DNA from: Enterovibrio sp042096095
Lineage (GTDB): Bacteria > Pseudomonadota > Gammaproteobacteria > Enterobacterales > Vibrionaceae
Direction: 5' to 3'
NCBI GenBank assembly: GCA_042096095.1
Contig: JBELME010000011.1
Span: forward strand, 1-36,134
Length of the DNA: 36,134 nt
Positions within the stretch are counted from its first letter, which is position 1. Each line of letters starts with the position of its first letter. The notes under the pieces were generated by a model. The model saw only the letters and a list, made by a program, of their open reading frames with translations, searched no databases and was not told the origin of the DNA. The translations under genes and the position numbers were made by a program. Of the stretch, positions 30,999-36,134 are shown piece by piece.

Positions 30999-32568
30999 TT
31001 ATTTCACGCGTTTCCAAGGGCCACCATTTGATGGAAGGTCACCTTTGGTCCACCATTTTGCTTCATAGCTCGCGTTCTCAAACATCACGATGTCACCCGC
31101 CGAGTAAGCAACGCCGTCGTTCCATGCTTGATCGCTACCACCCGCTTGTACCTGCCATACGGGTGATGTGCCTGGTTCGTCACCTTTGGTCCACCAATGT
31201 GCAGTATATTGCGTTCCAAGGTGGTTTATTGAATCTCCCGCCAGATAGACGTTATCTGCACGCCAATCGGTTTCCCCTACAGGGCCAGTCCCCTTCACTG
31301 CAATATCAACAACTGTTGATACGGTTGCTTGGCCATCTGTGGCCGTGATTTGAACCTGTTGGATCAGATCTTGAAGGGTGTCGGGCGCTGAATATGTCAC
31401 TGTGGCTGTGTTTCCTTGAATCGAGAAGCTTCCTTCTGAGATGGAAAAATCGATAGGGTCATTATCTGCATCCGTTGCGGACACGGAGAATTGAACGTCT
31501 TGGCCGCTATCAACAGAGATCGAAGTGGGAGCCGACAAAACAGGTGCAGCATTCACGGCGGCTTTTTTCACTTCGAGTTGGAAACTGTGGTTGGTGTTTT
31601 TTACAAAGACCAAGTTGCCATAAAGATCATTGCTGTCCCAAGCGACTGTCCGCCTTCTGCCAATTTGCCTAAACGTGCGCTTGATGATGTGTTGTTGACG
31701 GCGCTAGCGAGCTGCGCGCCCCACACGGTTTCTGCGTCATTGGTTGCGTCTATTGGTAGCTTCTCGAATACCGTTTCAGCGCCTGAACCATCAAACACGC
31801 GGAACCAAATAGTATCGCCTGCAGAGGCATCTGTGGTGGATTTTATTGCACTGCCGATGCTGTTCCATGTTGGCCAACAACATCGCCGCCAAAGCTGATA
31901 TCACTGCAGTTATAGAAACCTTCCCCCGCGGCATCGACGCGTTGCCAGCGAGAAAAGAGCACGGCATTCCCCGTTCTGTCTGTTGGGAGGGTCACTTGCA
32001 TTTGGTAGTACTTTCTTTCGTTGATCACCACAACGGGCAAATCATCGAACTCAGCAATCAAATCAATATCAGACCAAGCGAGTGGTGAGGAGGCAGGATT
32101 GTAATTGGCGTTTGATAGGTAGATTTTCCAGAAGCTTGGATTGTGCGGTGTGTCTGCGTGATATAGCAGCGTCAATTCACCATTGGCTGCGGGATCAATG
32201 GGGGTGGTTTGCCATTCAGAAGACGGTAAATCAATGCCCGCTTTATCAGGATCGCCACCAGAACACAGAGCGCCGCTCGGTATGGCTTCTTCAACGGCGG
32301 CTTGGTTGGTGTAATCAGAGACGAGTTTGGCGAACTCATGTTTTTGAATAAAGGGTATCCAGCTAGATTCCCAAAACACAGCACGACAGGCTGTATTCGG
32401 AATGGTTGAGCCATCTGCTGAATCCCAGAAGCCGCCATCACTGTCGCAGATTTCTTGTCGTGCGGGCGGATAATCCATATACCCATGTGCGGATACCGTT
32501 TGCGGAATTGCCGCTGCTGAAACAGCAGACGCTATCGCGATACAGGGGAGTAGTCGAGTACGTAACAT
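30999..32568 (-). pseudogene. AA10 chitin-active lytic polysaccharide monooxygenase, two frameshifts
   Basis: The gene is broken into three frames. Segment 1 (32568 to about 31868): signal peptide 1-27, then the AA10 domain beginning HGYMDYPPAR, where His28 becomes residue 1 of the copper histidine brace with His142 in ADTPHNPSFW. Segment 2 (about 31868-31650): WNSIGSAIKSTTDASAGDTI and following. Segment 3 (about 31650-30999): TVAWDSNDLYGNLVFVKNTN, a cadherin/Ig-like domain (SVDSGQDVQFSVSATDADND), then two CBM5/12 chitin-binding repeats (TAHWWTKGDEPG and EAKWWTKGDLPS). One missing base at each junction (near 31868 and 31649) would restore about 523 residues. Either sequencing error or genuine decay. 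Confidence 0.8.
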
Positions 32569-32846
32569 GTTCCTTCCTTTTATCTTTCTCGTTGTTTTTG
32601 TTATTGCCTCCTTGGTGTGCGCAATTATTAAAACTGCTTCAATTCATTGTTATCACAATTAAAAAGTGGCTCGAAAAAGAAAGAGACTTTTTTCAAAAGG
32701 ATGAAAATTTTCGAGTTAAACGGGAAGGTAAATCACTAAACCTTAGCAACAGAAAATACAACGAAAAATGACTTAACATATTGAGGTATATAAAAGAAAA
32801 ATGTCGGCACTCTGAAGGTTTAAGCAGGAAGGGGGGAGGGAAATGG

Positions 32847-32870
32847 AGTGAGGAAAAAGTTTTCCTCACT
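32847..32870. other. Hairpin after scsC, in an otherwise gene-free stretch
   Basis: AGTGAGGAAAA and its complement TTTTCCTCACT flank a two-base loop, 32 bases after the scsC stop. It lacks a following T tract on the minus strand, so it would be a weak terminator at best. The rest of the gap 32569-32901 is A/T-rich with no gene that I can support; it should hold the LPMO promoter. Confidence 0.5.
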
Positions 32871-32901
32871 CGATATCGACCGGCTTCTTAATCTTTGGTC
32901 A

Positions 32902-33642
32902 TTAAGCTTTGTTTAAGGCAGATTCGATCAACGGTGCAAGTTTTTCGGCAGGCAGATAGCCAGGTACAACATCACCGCCAATGATCATGGCTGGCGTGCC
33001 GCGCAGGCCAAGTTGCTGGAACAGAGAAACGTTTTTCTCAACCATCTCGACGCTATCATCGTGTTGTTTGAGTTGATCTCGCGTCCCCGTTTTATCAGCA
33101 ATACGTGCCAAAGAGCGTTGATCATGAGCGCTAGGCTTGGTGAGGAGTAACTGGTGAACATCAAAGTACTTATCACGCGCCTGTTGCCATACGTTCAGTG
33201 CAAATGCGGCTGAATTCATCTCAGACAGAGGGGCGTCCATTTCTTTTAGCGGCACATAGATGTTGACCACTTTTATGTCTGGGTAGGCTTTGGCCATGTC
33301 ATGCAAAACCGGATCGAGGCGTTTGCAGAAAGGGCAGTTGTAGTCGGTAAAGTTCACAATGGTGAGCTTGGGCTCAGTCGCGCCAAATTGGGTATGATTT
33401 GGGTTGTTATGGAGGTAGTCGTGGTTGGCAGTGAGTATGCCCTTGAAGCCTTGTTGTTGTGCGATGTATTGCGTCAGGCTTTGGTGTAAACCTGGAATAA
33501 TGTCAGGATTTTTTTGAAGTAGCGTAGTGATGGCGTTCAATTGCTGTTGTTGTGTTTTATTCAATGCTGTTTCAGACACGGCATTGAAAGAGGTCAAGGT
33601 GGCGATCATCACCAACAGGATTGGAAGTAATGTGTTTTTCAT
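32902..33642 (-). CDS. scsC: ScsC-like DsbA-family thiol:disulfide protein
   Basis: A 246-residue periplasmic thioredoxin-fold protein. A Sec signal covers about residues 1-23. An N-terminal helical extension (about 24-80; ALNKTQQQQLNAITTLLQKN) resembles the oligomerisation arm of ScsC proteins. The active site is Cys103-Pro-Phe-Cys106 in FTDYNCPFCKR and the cis-proline loop is GLRGTPAMIIGG. Together with its neighbours this is the ScsC component of the suppressor-of-copper-sensitivity system, an isomerase or copper-binding partner kept reduced by ScsB. It starts 20 bases after scsD. Confidence 0.85.
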   Translation of the reverse strand: MKNTLLPILLVMIATLTSFNAVSETALNKTQQQQLNAITTLLQKNPDIIPGLHQSLTQYIAQQQGFKGILTANHDYLHNNPNHTQFGATEPKLTIVNFTDYNCPFCKRLDPVLHDMAKAYPDIKVVNIYVPLKEMDAPLSEMNSAAFALNVWQQARDKYFDVHQLLLTKPSAHDQRSLARIADKTGTRDQLKQHDDSVEMVEKNVSLFQQLGLRGTPAMIIGGDVVPGYLPAEKLAPLIESALNKA

Positions 33643-33661
33643 CTTTTTAGCTCATCAGTTG

Positions 33662-34198
33662 TTAGGAAAACCACAGGCGAGCCAGTAGACCCGGTGGCGT
33701 TGTAATGCCTGTTGTTATAGATTCGACGTGGCCATGTTTAATGATGACGATAGTCGGTGTTGCTTGAATGCCCCAGGTTTGTCCAATTCTCCCTTTCTCG
33801 TCATTGACGGTATCAAAATGAAGGTCATGACTCTCCAGATAAGCTTGAACTCGGCGGTTGTTACCTGATGTCATCGCTACGGATATCACAGGGTAAGAAT
33901 CAGAAAACCAGTCAACGGTTGGCGTGACAAATTTGCAGGCCGGACACCATGTTGCCCAAAAATACAGCACAACCGGTTCTTTATGGCTGAGGGCGACCAA
34001 GTCGATAGCATCGCCGGATATTGTCGTCATTCGCATTGCTGGCACCGCGCCTTTTGGCATGTCTTGGGTTCGCCACCAATCCATCGCAAATGCCATCACA
34101 CTGAAAAGAACCACTAAAGTCGCAAATTCTCGAAGCCACCATTTTGGGTTCTTCCATTTGCGTTTGGGTTCCATTTTCTGTGGCGTGTTATCACTCAT
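33662..34198 (-). CDS. scsD: ScsD-like membrane-anchored thioredoxin (TlpA type)
   Basis: A 178-residue protein with a basic cytoplasmic N-terminus, one membrane helix (about 23-40, FATLVVLFSVMAFAM) and a periplasmic TlpA-like thioredoxin domain with Cys85-Pro-Ala-Cys88 in WATWCPACK and the cis-Pro segment QATPTIVII. The start at 34198 overlaps the scsB stop within ATGAGTGA; GGAACG is the ribosome site. Expected role: thiol reductant in the periplasm, fed by ScsB. Confidence 0.85.
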   Translation of the reverse strand: MSDNTPQKMEPKRKWKNPKWWLREFATLVVLFSVMAFAMDWWRTQDMPKGAVPAMRMTTISGDAIDLVALSHKEPVVLYFWATWCPACKFVTPTVDWFSDSYPVISVAMTSGNNRRVQAYLESHDLHFDTVNDEKGRIGQTWGIQATPTIVIIKHGHVESITTGITTPPGLLARLWFS

Positions 34199-36134
34199 AA
34201 GACGTTCCTTGTGCGAGCTTGATGGCATGGAGTACGGCGTCGTTGGAAAGGATCACAGGTAAAGGGATGCCATTGGGTGCATTGGGGCCATAAACAATGT
34301 TGAAGGGCACGCCATATCTGCCGTGACGTTGAAGGTACTGTGTGACGGAATCACTGGGTGACGTCCAATCACCCTGCATTCGAATGATGTTCTGACCGTT
34401 GAGCGCACTGTAAACCGGCTCTTGAAGCAATACGCCGATTTTGTTGGCTTTGCAGGTAATACACCAATCTGCTGTCACATCTACAAAGACGGTTTTACCT
34501 TGCCCGACATAGTGACTAATTTGCGCAGAGGAAAGTTTCTCCCAGTTGTGGTCCGTAGGTAGCGGCGTGGCCCATTTGGACGCTGTCAAACTTGCTGTGG
34601 CAATGCCGACCACGATCAGCATCATGGCAAACGCGCTGACGATAACCGTCGTTTTTCGCCCATACACTGACGATGTTCGCCATAGAAAAATCACTGTCGC
34701 CACGAATACGATAGCGACTACCCAACCCAAAGAAAAATAGCTTTGCAGCAGAGACATTAACCATATGCTGGTGGCAAGCATCATAACACCGAAGGTGACT
34801 TTGAGTCTGTTCATCCAATGGCCAGGTTTGGGTAACCGTTGGGCGATGGATGGCATAGCGGCAACCAACAACCAAGGCATTGCCATGCCGAACGCCAATG
34901 CGGTGAAAATGACAAACAGCATGAGGTAATTTGTGGTGAGGGCAAACGTGACAGCCGTTCCTAAAAAAGGTGCTGAACAAGGTGTTGCCAATAAGGTTGC
35001 AAACATACCTTGGGTGAAATGACCGGCGTAAGAGTTATCTCCTTTGCTGGCAAGCCACGTATTTACCGTGCTGGGAAGGCGGATTTCAAACAAGCCAAGC
35101 ATGTTGGCGCCAAAAATAGCGGTCACCGCCACCATCACACCGATGAACAATGGGCTTTGAAATTGAATACCCCAGCCAAAGGCGTGTCCAGTGAGCTTTA
35201 AGATGCTGATTAGCGCGGCAATCACCCAGAACGAAAATAGAATTCCTATCGCAGAGGCAATGAATTGGCGTCTGATCTGCGATTTTTCCAGTCCTTGCGC
35301 GGAGATCACGCTGCTGAGCTTCATGCCGAGGACGGGCAGAACGCAGGGCATGATATTCAAAATCAATCCGCCCAATACGGCGAATAAGACGGCCGTGAAA
35401 AATGACGGTTGAGATGGCGAAGTCGCGATGCCTCTTTTCGCTGTTGATGCATGCTCTGCGATAAAGCTGTCATCGAGAAACGTCACATTGAGTGTTTCAT
35501 CGCTTAACTCAGGTTTTCCCATCCAGCTGCTTGCGTCAAAGCGTGCGCGCAAGGTGTTTCCCGTGACTTGAATGTTGGGAACGGAGAAGAAAGTGTCCTG
35601 AACCGCGTCGGTGCTTCCATCAATCAATACATCCGGCGTTTGCCAGCCCGTCGTTTTTTTCGCAGTGATCTCTACCTGCTGCGCATTTTCATCCCAAATG
35701 ACAGAAAGCGCTTCAATGAGCGGCGAAGGCTTAGGTACATTGCTCATGCCTTGCGCGAATAAATGAAGCGCTTGAAGGTCGGTTTTCAAGGCGGCTGGCA
35801 TTAACGTTAAATCAATGGGGTAGTCGGTGAGTACACATACGGTTGTGCACGACGATACCGTGACCTTGCCTTTGATGTTCACAGGCTTCTGAATATTCTC
35901 TGCCGTAAACGTGAGAGGAAAGATAACGTGCCCTTTGTAACCAAGGGTATCAATACCTAAAAGGTCAAAGCGTTGAGGAGCAGGCCAGTGCCAAGTGATA
36001 TCTTTTAGGTTTTCTGATGCTTGCCAGTCAAAACTAGGGGCAATGCCACCTTCACCTGGCGTTCGCCAGTAGGTTTTCCAATCATCATTCAATTGGACTT
36101 CTAAAAAACCATCAAAGGTATTGGCGTCAGCGTT
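34191..36134 (-). CDS. scsB: ScsB-like protein-disulfide reductase (DsbD family), N-terminus outside window
   Basis: 647 residues are visible; the frame runs off the right edge without a start or signal peptide. Domains: an N-terminal immunoglobulin-like periplasmic part (to about residue 235) with SSCTTVCVLTDYPI, a membrane domain with eight predicted helices carrying the redox cysteines in MPCVLPVLGMK and ATPCSAPFLGTA, and a C-terminal thioredoxin domain with DWCITCKANK. This is the three-part electron relay of DsbD/ScsB, moving electrons from cytoplasmic thioredoxin to ScsC and ScsD. Compared with DsbD the N-terminal domain is of the ScsB type (DWKTYWRTPGEGG). Confidence 0.88.
   Translation of the reverse strand, partial: NADANTFDGFLEVQLNDDWKTYWRTPGEGGIAPSFDWQASENLKDITWHWPAPQRFDLLGIDTLGYKGHVIFPLTFTAENIQKPVNIKGKVTVSSCTTVCVLTDYPIDLTLMPAALKTDLQALHLFAQGMSNVPKPSPLIEALSVIWDENAQQVEITAKKTTGWQTPDVLIDGSTDAVQDTFFSVPNIQVTGNTLRARFDASSWMGKPELSDETLNVTFLDDSFIAEHASTAKRGIATSPSQPSFFTAVLFAVLGGLILNIMPCVLPVLGMKLSSVISAQGLEKSQIRRQFIASAIGILFSFWVIAALISILKLTGHAFGWGIQFQSPLFIGVMVAVTAIFGANMLGLFEIRLPSTVNTWLASKGDNSYAGHFTQGMFATLLATPCSAPFLGTAVTFALTTNYLMLFVIFTALAFGMAMPWLLVAAMPSIAQRLPKPGHWMNRLKVTFGVMMLATSIWLMSLLQSYFSLGWVVAIVFVATVIFLWRTSSVYGRKTTVIVSAFAMMLIVVGIATASLTASKWATPLPTDHNWEKLSSAQISHYVGQGKTVFVDVTADWCITCKANKIGVLLQEPVYSALNGQNIIRMQGDWTSPSDSVTQYLQRHGRYGVPFNIVYGPNAPNGIPLPVILSNDAVLHAIKLAQGTSYE

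Noticed and set aside
31600..31900. Programmed frameshifting in the LPMO gene
   Set aside because: No slippery heptamer or downstream structure at either junction, and two separate shifts of the same sign fit missing bases better.
32847..32870. Hairpin after scsC as a classical terminator
   Set aside because: The perfect stem is not followed by a T tract on the minus strand.
1..36134. CRISPR arrays, tRNA/rRNA genes, insertion sequences, prophage or toxin-antitoxin modules
   Set aside because: Looked for by eye on both strands; no regular repeat-spacer pattern, cloverleaf-like segment, transposase or integrase motif was found.

Overview
The window is chromosomal DNA from a marine gammaproteobacterium, most likely a member of the Vibrionaceae (Photobacterium/Grimontia/Enterovibrio type; the genus cannot be fixed from sequence reading alone). 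Reasons: the bcp / dapA-bamC / purC order, a 367-residue PurC, DUF2897, DUF2956, DUF2919 and HTH_43-type genes, and three copies of an intergenic palindrome that resembles repeats common in Vibrionaceae genomes. No rRNA, tRNA, CRISPR array, transposase or phage gene was seen.

Left third (1-14.7 kb) is mostly housekeeping. It holds the 3' end of a PerM/AI-2E-type permease, an uncharacterised FAD oxidoreductase, the peroxiredoxin Bcp, the lysine/peptidoglycan gene dapA with the outer-membrane assembly lipoprotein bamC, and purC preceded by an almost perfect PurR operator. A minus-strand operon follows: yffB-like reductase, dapE, an M15 peptidase and a DUF2897 membrane peptide. Next come an ArsR-type regulator, a small winged-helix protein trailed by a coding-like remnant, an intracellular PHB depolymerase, several small conserved proteins and a Dyp-type peroxidase.

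Middle (14.8-24.6 kb) is a catabolic island for mannose-containing glycosides. On the plus strand an orphan fructose-type EIIB is translationally coupled to a GH2 beta-mannosidase. Convergent to it runs an operon of EIIBC, EIIA, a GH38 (MngB-like) alpha-mannosidase and an RpiR/SIS regulator; an AraC-type regulator is divergent from EIIBC. The island abuts the general PTS operon ptsH-ptsI-crr (24.7-27.3 kb), which supplies the phosphate. The ptsH gene is interrupted by an artificial run of ten N. Arithmetic on the HPr reading frame shows that the real gap is a multiple of three bases, most simply three. A TTATTT/AAATAA-flanked palindrome upstream of ptsH looks like an Mlc/NagC-type operator.

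Right third (27.6-36.1 kb): cysK, cysZ and zipA are conserved core genes. The ligA gene that normally follows zipA is missing. In its place, on the opposite strand, are a chitin-active AA10 lytic polysaccharide monooxygenase gene broken by two single-base frameshifts and a Scs-type (suppressor of copper sensitivity) thiol-redox operon, scsB-scsD-scsC, whose first gene runs off the window. Most gene ends are marked by strong, often bidirectional, hairpin-plus-T-tract terminators.
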